Below, piece after piece: positions 16,847-24,147 of a DNA stretch of 26,855 bases. The translations under genes and the position numbers were made by a program. The notes beneath the pieces were generated by a model. That model was not told where the DNA came from. It did not search any database and saw nothing but the letters and a program-made list of their open reading frames with translations. This DNA comes from an uncultured Steroidobacter sp. (GTDB lineage Bacteria; Pseudomonadota; Gammaproteobacteria; Steroidobacterales; Steroidobacteraceae). How positions within the stretch are numbered: the stretch's first letter is position 1; each line of letters starts with the position of its first letter. The stretch is from contig CAMLEO010000068.1 in assembly GCA_946478975.1 (NCBI GenBank), positions 1-26,855 of the forward strand, read 5' to 3'.

Positions 16847-19048
16847 TCAATTTAACTCGGCCGCGTCGACGTCGATGGACCAGCGCACGCGGCGAGCTTC
16901 CGGAAGCGCGGCAATCACGGGCAGCCATGCGCTCATGAACCGTTGCAGCGGCGAGTGAGTCGGCGCTTGTAACAGCAGCTGCGCGCGGAAACGGCCCGCA
17001 CGCCGCTCCATGGGCGAGGGCGCGGGGCCCAGCAGTCGGACATCCCGCACAGCATGTTTTTCAGCCGCGCGGCGCGCCGCCTGCAGGAATTGCATCGGCT
17101 CGTGCTGCGAGCTTGCTTCCGCGCGCACCAAGGCAATTCGGGCGTATGGCGGCCAGCCGCTTTGTTCACGTTCTGTCAACGCGCCGGTGGCGAACGCGGC
17201 GTAACCGCCCGACAGCAGCAGCGTCAGCAGCGGATGATCGGGATATTCCGTCTGAATCAGCACTTCGCCCGGCCGCTCGGCGCGCCCCGCACGTCCCGCG
17301 ACTTGCACGATGGTTTGTGCCAATCGCTCCGGCGCGCGGAAGTCGGTGCTGAACAGCCCTTGGTCGGCATTCAGCACGACCACCAACGTGACGTTTGGAA
17401 AGTCGTGGCCCTTGGTCAGCATCTGCGTGCCGACCAGGATGCGGATTTCGCCGCGATTCACGCGCGCCAAGGTCGCTTCCAACTCACCCTTCCGCCGCAT
17501 GCTGTCGCGATCGATGCGGGCGAGCGGCGCCTTCGGAAACAACTGCTGCAAAGTTTCCTCGACGCGCTCCGTGCCCTGCCCGACCGGCTTTACTTCAGCG
17601 AAACAATTTGGACAGCCATCGATGAGCGGTTCCTGGGCGCCGCAGTGATGGCAGATCAGATCGCCGCGACCGTGAACGGTCAGATGCGCGTCGCAACGGC
17701 GGCAGTGCGCCGACCATCCGCAGGCCGGGCAAAACAACACCGGCGCATAACCGCGGCGATTGATGAAAATCATGATCTGGCCGTCCGCGTCCAGGTGACG
17801 GCGGATCGCCATGATGGCGGGGGTGGAAATGCCCTGCGTCACTGCGTTCTTGCGCAGGTCGATCAAAGCTACCTGCGGCGGCCGCGCGCTGCCGGCGCGC
17901 TCGGAAAGTCGCAGCAGAGTTTCGGGCTGCTTCTGAGCGCGCGCTAATGTTTCTAATGACGGCGTGGCCGAACCGAGCACGACGGGAATTCCCAATCGCT
18001 GAGCGCGCACCAGTGCGAGATCGCGCGCGGAATAGCGGAAGCCGTCCTGTTGCTTGAACGAAGCGTCGTGTTCCTCGTCGATGATGATGAGGCCGGGATT
18101 GCGCAGCGGGCTGAAGATCGCGGAGCGCGTGCCAATGACGACGCGCGCGGTGCCTTCGCGGGCTTCGCGCCACGCAGCCAAACGTTCGGTATCGTTCAAT
18201 CCCGAGTGCAGCACCGCCAGCGGCGCATCGAACCGCCCGCGAAAGCGCGCGATGAGCTGCGGAGTGAGCGCGATTTCAGGCACGAGCACCAGCGCTTGTT
18301 GGCCGCGCGCGAGAACCGCGTCGATCGCGTGTAAATACACTTCGGTCTTGCCGCTGCCGGTCACACCGTACAGCAGATATGAGACAAATCGTCCGAGCGA
18401 GTTTTGTATGCGCTCGGCCGCGGCGCTTTGCGCGTCGTTAAGCGCAGGGCCTTCGCGGACCACGGATACCGGCGCCGGCGCGGAGCGCTCACGAGCGAAC
18501 TGCTCGACATATCCGCGCGATTCGAGATTGCGAAGCGCGGACAGCGGGCTCTCGGTTGCGCTCAAGACTTCCGAAGCGGCGGCCTGCGTGTGATTTGTTA
18601 GATATTCAGCGATCGCCCGCAAACGGACCGAGCGCGCGGGCAGCTTCGAGAGCGCTTCCGCTTGGCCGAGCGCGGTGAGTCGCCACAAAAACTGCTCCTC
18701 GCGAACGGGCGCGCCGCTTCTCAACAACACAGGCAGCGCAGACGCGAGCACTTCGCCGACGGGATGGCGATAGTAATCAGCAGCCCACGTGAGCAGCGCG
18801 AGTAACTCAGCATCGAACGTCGGCTCTTCGTCGATAGCTTCGAATGCCGCGCGCAGTTTGTCCGCGGGCACTTCGCTCTGATCGCGAGCCTCGACAACTA
18901 CGCCAACCACGCGGCGTCGACCGAACGGCACCCACACTCGATGTCCTGGCGAGACAACCGGACCATCGGCGGGAGCGCGGTAGTCGAACAGCTGCCGGAG
19001 CGGCGTGTCGACCGCGACGCCGAGAAAGGGCGCCCGGTCTATGCACAA
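16847..19048 (-). CDS. priA: Primosomal replication-restart helicase PriA
   Basis: Restarts stalled replication forks by loading the replicative helicase. The N-terminal 3'-end-binding domain (VDTPLRQLFDY, GHRVWVPFGRRRVVGVV) is followed by the helicase: Walker A GVTGSGKT (about 228-235), IIDEEHDASFKQQDG, and GSATPSLET. A cysteine-rich zinc-binding insert (CPACGWSAHCRRCDAH ... CHHCGAQEPLIDGCPNC) and the C-terminal motifs (LTKGHDFPNVTLVVVLNAD, QVAGRAGRAERPG) come next. I chose a TTG start at 19048, giving 733 residues against 732 in E. coli; the frame stays open to another TTG at 19195, but those 49 extra residues look unlike the family. The start codon is uncertain because the ribosome site is poor. 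Confidence 0.95.
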   Translation of the reverse strand: MCIDRAPFLGVAVDTPLRQLFDYRAPADGPVVSPGHRVWVPFGRRRVVGVVVEARDQSEVPADKLRAAFEAIDEEPTFDAELLALLTWAADYYRHPVGEVLASALPVLLRSGAPVREEQFLWRLTALGQAEALSKLPARSVRLRAIAEYLTNHTQAAASEVLSATESPLSALRNLESRGYVEQFARERSAPAPVSVVREGPALNDAQSAAAERIQNSLGRFVSYLLYGVTGSGKTEVYLHAIDAVLARGQQALVLVPEIALTPQLIARFRGRFDAPLAVLHSGLNDTERLAAWREAREGTARVVIGTRSAIFSPLRNPGLIIIDEEHDASFKQQDGFRYSARDLALVRAQRLGIPVVLGSATPSLETLARAQKQPETLLRLSERAGSARPPQVALIDLRKNAVTQGISTPAIMAIRRHLDADGQIMIFINRRGYAPVLFCPACGWSAHCRRCDAHLTVHGRGDLICHHCGAQEPLIDGCPNCFAEVKPVGQGTERVEETLQQLFPKAPLARIDRDSMRRKGELEATLARVNRGEIRILVGTQMLTKGHDFPNVTLVVVLNADQGLFSTDFRAPERLAQTIVQVAGRAGRAERPGEVLIQTEYPDHPLLTLLLSGGYAAFATGALTEREQSGWPPYARIALVRAEASSQHEPMQFLQAARRAAEKHAVRDVRLLGPAPSPMERRAGRFRAQLLLQAPTHSPLQRFMSAWLPVIAALPEARRVRWSIDVDAAELN

Positions 19049-19138
19049 AACCTGTGGACAACTCTGTGCATTGTTTGGGGTGAAACGGCTCAAGTGCTCA
19101 ATCCACGGACGCCTTTGGCGATTGCTCAAATTTTGGTC

Positions 19139-19158
19139 GGTTGGCTCCGAAGCCAACC
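19139..19158. repeat. Perfect 8-bp hairpin between priA and the sigma-factor gene
   Basis: GGTTGGCT and AGCCAACC form a perfect 8-bp stem around a 4-nt loop. On the minus strand a TTGACA hexamer (19171-19166) lies just upstream of it, so the hairpin could sit in the priA promoter or leader. No T run follows on either strand. Confidence 0.5.
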
Positions 19159-19189
19159 TGCGGTTGTCAACCTCTAACGCGCGGCGGCG

Positions 19190-19870
19190 TTGCAAGCAGT
19201 ACAGCCCCTTGCTGTGCCTCGAGGTTTGTCAGAACGCATGCGCCTCTCTGCTACTCTCCCGCCGCTTTCAGCCTGGCCGCTGCTCAACCTCGGGCAGGGC
19301 GAGCCCCGGGCCGCCGTGGAGGAACAGACTCTGGATCAGGTGCGCACGCTGGACCGCTTTCTAGTCAGCGTCGAGAAACGTGCTTTCCGCATCGCTAGGA
19401 TTGCCGTGCGCCACGACGACGATGCTCTGGATATCGTACAGGACGCGATGCTGCAGCTGGCGCGGCGCTATGCGCAGCGGCCGAGCGAGGAATGGCGGCC
19501 GCTGTTCTACCGCATTCTGCAAAATCGGGTGCGGGACTATCAGCGGCGGCGGAAGGTGCGCGCCAAGATCATGAGCTGGCTGCCGGGCTGGAAGGCGGAC
19601 GAAGACGAAGCGTCGGATCCGTACGAAGCAGTTCCGGACGCGGGTCCGCTGCCGCAGGAGCTGCTCGCGACCGACCAGGCGATGGCGAAGCTGGAGCAGG
19701 CGCTCGCGGAACTGCCGGGACGGCAGCAGGAAGCGTTCATGTTGCGTAACTTCGAGGGGCTGGATGTGGCGGAAACGGCTTCGGCGATGGGCTGCAGCGA
19801 GGGCAGCGTGAAGACGCACTACTCCCGCGCCGTACATACCCTGCGCGAGCAGTTGGGGGCGGCATGGTGA
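19190..19870 (+). CDS. ECF-like RNA polymerase sigma factor
   Basis: A sigma-70 family protein with region 2 (RIARIAVRHDDDALDIVQDAMLQLARRY, WRPLFYRILQNRVRDYQRRR) and region 4 (ALAELPGRQQEAFMLRNFEGLDVAETASAMGCSEGSVKTHYSRAVHTLRE). The open frame starts at TTG 19190, but the first about 40 residues are low in family features. ATG 19238 or GTG 19316 (MEEQTLDQVRTLDRFL) is more likely the true start, giving about 184 residues in the latter case. It heads a tight four-gene run and overlaps the next gene by 7 bp. That downstream protein has one membrane helix and could act as its anti-sigma partner (inference). Confidence 0.9.
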   Translation: MQAVQPLAVPRGLSERMRLSATLPPLSAWPLLNLGQGEPRAAVEEQTLDQVRTLDRFLVSVEKRAFRIARIAVRHDDDALDIVQDAMLQLARRYAQRPSEEWRPLFYRILQNRVRDYQRRRKVRAKIMSWLPGWKADEDEASDPYEAVPDAGPLPQELLATDQAMAKLEQALAELPGRQQEAFMLRNFEGLDVAETASAMGCSEGSVKTHYSRAVHTLREQLGAAW

Positions 19871-20241
19871 ACGATCCAGCACCTGACTCGCTCGAACAGC
19901 GCAGCCGCGAGCTGTTTGAAGACAGCGTCGGCCGGCTCGACGCGCGCACTCGATCTCGGCTGAATCAAGCGCGCCAACACGCGCTCAGCGAGCTGAACAA
20001 GGCAGCGCCTCGCCGCTACTGGTTGGCCGCGCCGCTCGGCGGACTCGCGGCGGCCGTGGTGATCGCTATCGTGATGATGACCGGTCGCCAAACCACCGCG
20101 CCAAGCCAAGACTCCGGCGCTTTGCCGCTCGATGACTTCGATATCGTCGCAGATGCCGACAGCCTGGAGCTGCTTCAGGACGTGGAGTTCTACTCCTGGA
20201 TGGCCGAAGCCAGTGGGCCCGACAGCAACAGTACCGGCTGA
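19864..20241 (+). CDS. Single-helix membrane protein, possible sigma-factor partner
   Basis: A 125-residue protein: a charged cytoplasmic N-terminus (about 1-50, EQRSRELFEDSVGRLDARTRSRLNQARQHAL), one membrane helix (about 53-75, WLAAPLGGLAAAVVIAIVMM), then an acidic outer segment (LDDFDIVADADSLELLQDVEFYSWM). The layout resembles DUF3619-type proteins that follow ECF-like sigma genes. It overlaps the sigma gene by 7 bp, which suggests coupled translation and a regulatory link. No zinc-binding anti-sigma motif (HxxxCxxC) is present, so an anti-sigma function is only inferred. Confidence 0.8.
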   Translation: MVNDPAPDSLEQRSRELFEDSVGRLDARTRSRLNQARQHALSELNKAAPRRYWLAAPLGGLAAAVVIAIVMMTGRQTTAPSQDSGALPLDDFDIVADADSLELLQDVEFYSWMAEASGPDSNSTG

Positions 20242-20245
20242 TCCG

Positions 20246-20509
20246 ATGTTTCGCGGCCTGTCAGCGAGTGTTCTGGTGCTGTTGAGCGCGCTCGCGCCTG
20301 CGGCGGAGCAGCCGGAGCAACTTGACGCTGACTTCCTGGAATATCTCGCCCACATGGAAGGTGATGACGACGATTGGACGCTGGTAGCGCAGCCGGAAGA
20401 GGCCAAGGATCCGGCGCCTGCCAAGAAGGCGGAGAGCAAGACACCGGCTCCGAGCAAGGCTTCCAAGCCGCCCAAGCAAGCGGACCCACCCGCTGTGGAT
20501 GAACGATGA
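20246..20509 (+). CDS. Small secreted hypothetical protein
   Basis: An 87-residue protein with a signal peptide (MFRGLSASVLVLLSALAPAAEQ), an acidic conserved-looking core (LDADFLEYLAHMEGDDDDWTLV) and a Lys/Pro/Ala-rich disordered tail. I chose ATG 20246, four bases after the previous stop; the longer open frame from 20132 overlaps the previous gene and lacks a signal peptide. It overlaps the next gene by four bases (ATGA). Likely periplasmic; function unknown. Confidence 0.8.
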   Translation: MFRGLSASVLVLLSALAPAAEQPEQLDADFLEYLAHMEGDDDDWTLVAQPEEAKDPAPAKKAESKTPAPSKASKPPKQADPPAVDER

Positions 20510-20979
20510 AGACCGCGTTGGCTCTGATGCTCCTGACTCTGCTGCTGGCCACGGCTGTGCCGGCAGGTGCGGCCGAGCAGGCGGGCGGCGCAGGCGTCAG
20601 CTGGCAGCAGCTGTCTCCTGAGCAGCAAAAGCTGTTGGGTAAGTTCGAGTCCCGCTGGGCCGATCTGCCGCTGGCCCGCCAGGAAGCGCTCGCGAAGGGT
20701 GCGCAGCGCTGGATCACCATGCCTCCCGAACAGCGGCAACAGGCGAAGCAGCGCTTCATGCAGTGGCAGTCGCTGGATGTCGAGCAGCGGCGCGAGCTGC
20801 GGCGGAAGTACCGGCAGTTCAACAGCTTGCCGCCGGCCGAGCAGGCGCGACTGCGCAAGATGTTCAAGCGCTTCAAGAGCCTGCCGCCGGAGCAGCGCCA
20901 GCAGCTGCGCAAGCAGTTTCAGCAGCTCACGCCGGAGGAGCGGCAGCGGCTGCGCGAGCGCTGGCGCAAGCAGCAATAA
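20506..20979 (+). CDS. DUF3106 secreted protein with 18-residue helical repeats
   Basis: A 157-residue secreted protein: signal peptide (about 1-23, ending PAGAAE), then repeats of the type LPPEQRQQLRKxFxxF. The repeat starts fall at residues 36, 54, 72, 90, 108 and 126, exactly 18 apart, with a seventh at 141. The Gln/Arg-rich, basic, helical make-up fits DUF3106. It is the last gene of the sigma-factor operon. Its final 53 bases overlap the convergent phosphopantetheinyl transferase gene. A periplasmic role is likely, but the activity is unknown. Confidence 0.9.
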   Translation: MKTALALMLLTLLLATAVPAGAAEQAGGAGVSWQQLSPEQQKLLGKFESRWADLPLARQEALAKGAQRWITMPPEQRQQAKQRFMQWQSLDVEQRRELRRKYRQFNSLPPAEQARLRKMFKRFKSLPPEQRQQLRKQFQQLTPEERQRLRERWRKQQ

Positions 20980-21649
20980 CAGGCCACTCGGCCGCGCCTT
21001 GTGGCGGCCACTCCCACCGGGCCAACGCCGGCGGTTCGCCAACACCCACGTAAGCCGCGGCCAGCACGAAGTCGGCCCGCACGCGGAAAACCTGGGCCGA
21101 CCATGGCGACGATGTCGGCGCGCTCCCGTGCCAGCCATTCAAGTCTCGCCTGAACACGCAGTGTCGGAGCGCATCGATCAAGTTCAGCTGGAGCGCTTTG
21201 CCCAGCGCCTCTTTCAGCGTCCAAAGCACGTAGAACAACTCGCCGCGCTCGTTCTCCGCGGCGGCCTCCAAGGCGGCAACTTCGGCTTCATGGAAGGCAA
21301 AACGCGCGATCCGCAACACATCGCGCGGACGGATCGCTTCTACATCCACGCCCACTCGCATTCCCGTCGGCGCGATCAATAACGCCGCATGTCCGGCACT
21401 GTGACTCAAGCTGAACGTGCGCGCTTCGGCCTGCGTGAATGCTTTCAGGGCGCGACTGACTTTAAATTCGCGCTCGCGACGCAAGCTTCGGCGCGCACGA
21501 TCGGACACGGACAGCGACGAAGCGTCGAATAGCTCCTGTGCGGCCGGGTCGGCAAACCAGAGCGCGCAGCTGGCGAGGTCGCTGTCTGAATGAACGATCG
21601 TTTCACCAAAGTTGCCGTGCATGACAGGGCCATCATAATTCCACTCCAT
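20927..21649 (-). CDS. 4'-phosphopantetheinyl transferase
   Basis: Moves the phosphopantetheine arm of coenzyme A onto carrier proteins. Sfp/AcpT-type motifs are present: GVDVEAI (from residue 100) and WTLKEALGKA (143-152), which bind magnesium and coenzyme A. The total is 240 residues. ATG 21649 shares two bases with the divergent acyltransferase ATG (21648), leaving no room for promoters; ATG 21622 (MHGNFGETIVHS) is a plausible shorter start. The C-terminal Ala-rich end overlaps the DUF3106 gene by 53 bp. Its likely substrate is the acyl carrier protein at 22663 (inference from the cluster). Confidence 0.9.
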   Translation of the reverse strand: MEWNYDGPVMHGNFGETIVHSDSDLASCALWFADPAAQELFDASSLSVSDRARRSLRREREFKVSRALKAFTQAEARTFSLSHSAGHAALLIAPTGMRVGVDVEAIRPRDVLRIARFAFHEAEVAALEAAAENERGELFYVLWTLKEALGKALQLNLIDALRHCVFRRDLNGWHGSAPTSSPWSAQVFRVRADFVLAAAYVGVGEPPALARWEWPPQGAAEWPVIAACASARAAAAAPPA

Positions 21650-22481
21650 GAATGCCGAACCTCATTGGACAGCCGCTAGCTCCGACCGCGCCGGGCGCCG
21701 TCAGGACGCGTGGCATTGGCGCCTGTTCATGACGGGGCTCAGCTTCTTCAGCTTTGGAGTCGGCGCGCTGATCGTCGGCACGGTGCTGCTGCCGATCGTG
21801 AAGCTCATCCCTGCCACCCACGATGTGAAGCGGCGGCGCGCTCGCGCGGTAATGAGTGCGGGTTTGCGCCTGTTCATCGGATTCATGCGCCGGGGCGGGG
21901 TGCTCACGTATGAGTTCCACGGTCGCGAGCGCCTCGGCCGCCCGGGCCAGCTGGTCGTCGCCAATCACCCCACGCTCATCGATGTGGTGTTTCTTCTGGC
22001 ATTCATGCCGGAGGCGAGTTGCGTCGTCAAACAGGGCATGTGGCGTCATCCGCTGACGCGCTGGGCTGTCACCCTCGCGGAGTTCATTCCAAATGACCAC
22101 GCGGCCGGCATGATCGAAGGCGCCGCGGGCGCCCTGAAAGAGCAGCAGTCGTTGATCATCTTTCCGGAAGGGACGCGGACGCGGCCGAATCAGCCGATGG
22201 TGTTTCACCGGGGCGCTGCAAACGTGGCGCTCCGCGCCGCGGCCGCGGTCACGCCCGTTTATATTCGCTGCGAGCCGACCACCCTGACCAAATCCGAGCC
22301 CTGGTACCGCATTCCGGCACGCCGTCCGCACTTCTCGCTGGTGGTCGGCGACGACCTGGACTTAAGTCCATATCGACCGGCGCCGTTACCCATCGGGTCG
22401 AGGGCGTTCAACGAGCATTTACACCAGCATTTTCAGCAGGAATTGACGCATTCACGGGCCGGAGCGCGCGTCCGCGCGTAG
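21648..22481 (+). CDS. Lysophospholipid-type acyltransferase of the polyene cluster
   Basis: A 277-residue membrane-associated acyltransferase (PlsC type). A hydrophobic segment at about 29-50 anchors it, followed by the catalytic NHPTLID block (Asn106, His107, Asp112) and the substrate block FPEGTRTR (172-179). In aryl-polyene loci such enzymes are thought to attach the finished acyl chain to a lipid or sugar head. The start ATG 21648 overlaps the divergent transferase gene; later in-frame starts (ATG 21729 at residue 28) would remove only the polar N-terminus. A 181-bp gap to the carrier-protein gene contains no recognised feature. Confidence 0.9.
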   Translation: MNAEPHWTAASSDRAGRRQDAWHWRLFMTGLSFFSFGVGALIVGTVLLPIVKLIPATHDVKRRRARAVMSAGLRLFIGFMRRGGVLTYEFHGRERLGRPGQLVVANHPTLIDVVFLLAFMPEASCVVKQGMWRHPLTRWAVTLAEFIPNDHAAGMIEGAAGALKEQQSLIIFPEGTRTRPNQPMVFHRGAANVALRAAAAVTPVYIRCEPTTLTKSEPWYRIPARRPHFSLVVGDDLDLSPYRPAPLPIGSRAFNEHLHQHFQQELTHSRAGARVRA

Positions 22482-22662
22482 TCTCGCGGAGGGATGTGCT
22501 GAGCTGTACGGTGCCGGCGCGGCCAATTACACTCCGGCCCGGCGCTCGGCCACCGATGCAGCGCGCGCAGACGTGCTATTCCCCGAGGATGAGGACAGGG
22601 ATTTCCCGAAGACGCCACGGGCCACTCCATACCCGACCAGAGCAGTCCGAACAGAGCAGTTC

Positions 22663-22911
22663 ATGCAGTCGCAAAGTGAAATCCTCGAACGCATCCGCAC
22701 CACCCTGGTGGAACTGTTCGAGCTCGAGCCGGCGCAGGTCACGTCGGAGGCCCGCCTGTACGAGGATCTGGAGATCGACAGCATCGATGTGGTCGACCTG
22801 ATGGACGAAGTGCAAAAGTACACGGGGCGCAAAGTGACCCCGGAAGACTTCCGCTCGGTACGCACTGTAGGCGACCTGGCGGCGGTGATGCAGCGGCTCA
22901 TGCATGCTTGA
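22663..22911 (+). CDS. Acyl carrier protein
   Basis: An 82-residue acidic carrier protein with the attachment motif DSID: Ser40 in YEDLEIDSIDVVDLMDEV should carry the phosphopantetheine arm. The helical pattern before and after (ILERIRTTLVELFEL, TVGDLAAVMQRL) is complete. I chose ATG 22663; the open frame extends upstream to 22573 but adds sequence unlike carrier proteins. Its stop overlaps the first possible start of the glycosyltransferase gene (TTGA at 22908). It would hold the growing polyene chain. Confidence 0.94.
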   Translation: MQSQSEILERIRTTLVELFELEPAQVTSEARLYEDLEIDSIDVVDLMDEVQKYTGRKVTPEDFRSVRTVGDLAAVMQRLMHA

Positions 22912-23723
22912 GCCGCGTGAAACGATCGGTCGCTGAGGTCACTGACGTGTTCAACGTTTGTGTTGTCATTCCGGTGTACAACCACGAGCACGCGATCGGC
23001 ACCGTGGTGTCGGCGCTGCGCGCCCAGGGCTTGCCCGTGGTGCTCGTCGATGACGGCTGCGGCCCGGCCTGCGCGCAGGAGCTGCAGCGCCTGAGCCAGC
23101 TGGCCGAAGTCACATTGCTGCGACATGAAGTCAATCGCGGCAAAGGTGCGGCCGTGATTACCGGCTTTCATGCCGCGGCCAAGTTGGGATTTACGCATGC
23201 CATTCAGGTGGACGCCGACGGTCAGCACGCGTTGAGCGATGCGCGTCGTTTCGTCGAGGCCGCGCGCGAAGCGCCGGACGCAGTGATCTGCGGTCGTCCG
23301 GTGTTCGATGCGAGCATTCCCAAAGCTCGTTACTACGGCCGCTATCTCACCCACGGCATGGTGTGGCTGCAGACGCTGTCGTTCGACATCATCGATTCGA
23401 TGTGCGGCTTTCGTTTGTATCCGCTGGCCGCCGCGCTCGACTTGATGGATCACAGTCACATTGGCGCGCGCATGGATTTCGATTCGGAAATCATCGTGCG
23501 CCTGCATTGGGCCCAGGTGCCGATGCGCTGGATCGATACGCGTGTGTCGTATCCGCTCGATGGCGTGTCGCACTTCCGCATGTTCCTCGACAACGTGCGC
23601 ATGACCACGCTGCACGTTCGCCTGACGCTGGGAATGTTGATTCGCTTGCCCGTGCTGGTGTGGCGCAAGTTCGCGCGCAACAAGCCGGCACGTCGGGTGC
23701 GCGAACGCGACGTCAATGCGTAA
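22908..23723 (+). CDS. Family 2 glycosyltransferase
   Basis: A GT-A fold enzyme of up to 271 residues: CVVIPVYNHEHAIGTVV at the start, VLVDDGCGPAC, the basic VNRGKGAAVITGF and the metal-binding DADGQ motif (IQVDADGQHALSD). It resembles dolichol-phosphate mannosyltransferase-type enzymes without clear membrane helices; a hydrophobic or basic C-terminal stretch (LGMLIRLPVLVWRKFARNK) may touch the membrane. The start is TTG 22908 or, more likely, GTG 22917 or GTG 22947 (MFNVCVVIPVYNH). It overlaps the thioesterase gene by 8 bp. Transfer of a sugar to the polyene lipid is inferred. Confidence 0.9.
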   Translation: MSRVKRSVAEVTDVFNVCVVIPVYNHEHAIGTVVSALRAQGLPVVLVDDGCGPACAQELQRLSQLAEVTLLRHEVNRGKGAAVITGFHAAAKLGFTHAIQVDADGQHALSDARRFVEAAREAPDAVICGRPVFDASIPKARYYGRYLTHGMVWLQTLSFDIIDSMCGFRLYPLAAALDLMDHSHIGARMDFDSEIIVRLHWAQVPMRWIDTRVSYPLDGVSHFRMFLDNVRMTTLHVRLTLGMLIRLPVLVWRKFARNKPARRVRERDVNA

Positions 23724-24138
23724 GGAAGGCGCGATCAACGCGACCATCGAGGCGACCGTCGCGTTTCACGACATCGATATCGTCGGTGTCATGTGGCACG
23801 GCCACTATCTGAAATATCTGGAAAACGCCCGCTGGGCACTGATGAACCAGATCGGCTTCGGCTTCGAGGCCATGACCGCGTCGGGCTTTGCCTGGCCGAT
23901 CGTGGAGATGCACGTCAAATACGTGCACGCGGCGAGGCTCGGCGATGAGCTGCGCGTGCGTGCGTCGCTGGTCGAATGGGAAAACCGGCTGGCCTTCAAC
24001 TATTTAGTCCTGCGTGCCGACGGCGAACGCCTGGCGCGTGCCAAGAGCGTCCAGGTGGCTGTCGATGTCACCAACGGCGCCTTGCAATTTACAACACCAC
24101 GAGCGCTGCTGGACTGCGTGCAACGTGCGTTGAGATGA
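23716..24138 (+). CDS. Hot-dog fold acyl thioesterase (4HBT type)
   Basis: A 140-residue cytoplasmic protein with the 4-hydroxybenzoyl-CoA thioesterase signature FHDIDIVGVMWHGHYLKYLENAR (residues 17-39), in which Asp21 occupies the usual catalytic position. The remainder is a complete hot-dog fold pattern (HVKYVHAARLGDELRVRASL, ARAKSVQVAVDV). Such thioesterases occur in aryl-polyene loci and may release or proof-read acyl chains. The start ATG 23716 overlaps the previous gene by 8 bp; the next gene follows after 9 bp. Confidence 0.92.
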   Translation: MRKEGAINATIEATVAFHDIDIVGVMWHGHYLKYLENARWALMNQIGFGFEAMTASGFAWPIVEMHVKYVHAARLGDELRVRASLVEWENRLAFNYLVLRADGERLARAKSVQVAVDVTNGALQFTTPRALLDCVQRALR

Positions 24139-24147
24139 GGAACGAGC

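Noticed and set aside
19819..21138. 439-codon minus-strand open frame
   Set aside because: Antisense to the sigma-factor operon; Leu/Arg-rich shadow created by high GC.
22527..23747. 406-codon minus-strand open frame
   Set aside because: Antisense shadow of the carrier protein and glycosyltransferase genes; His/Arg-rich composition without motifs.
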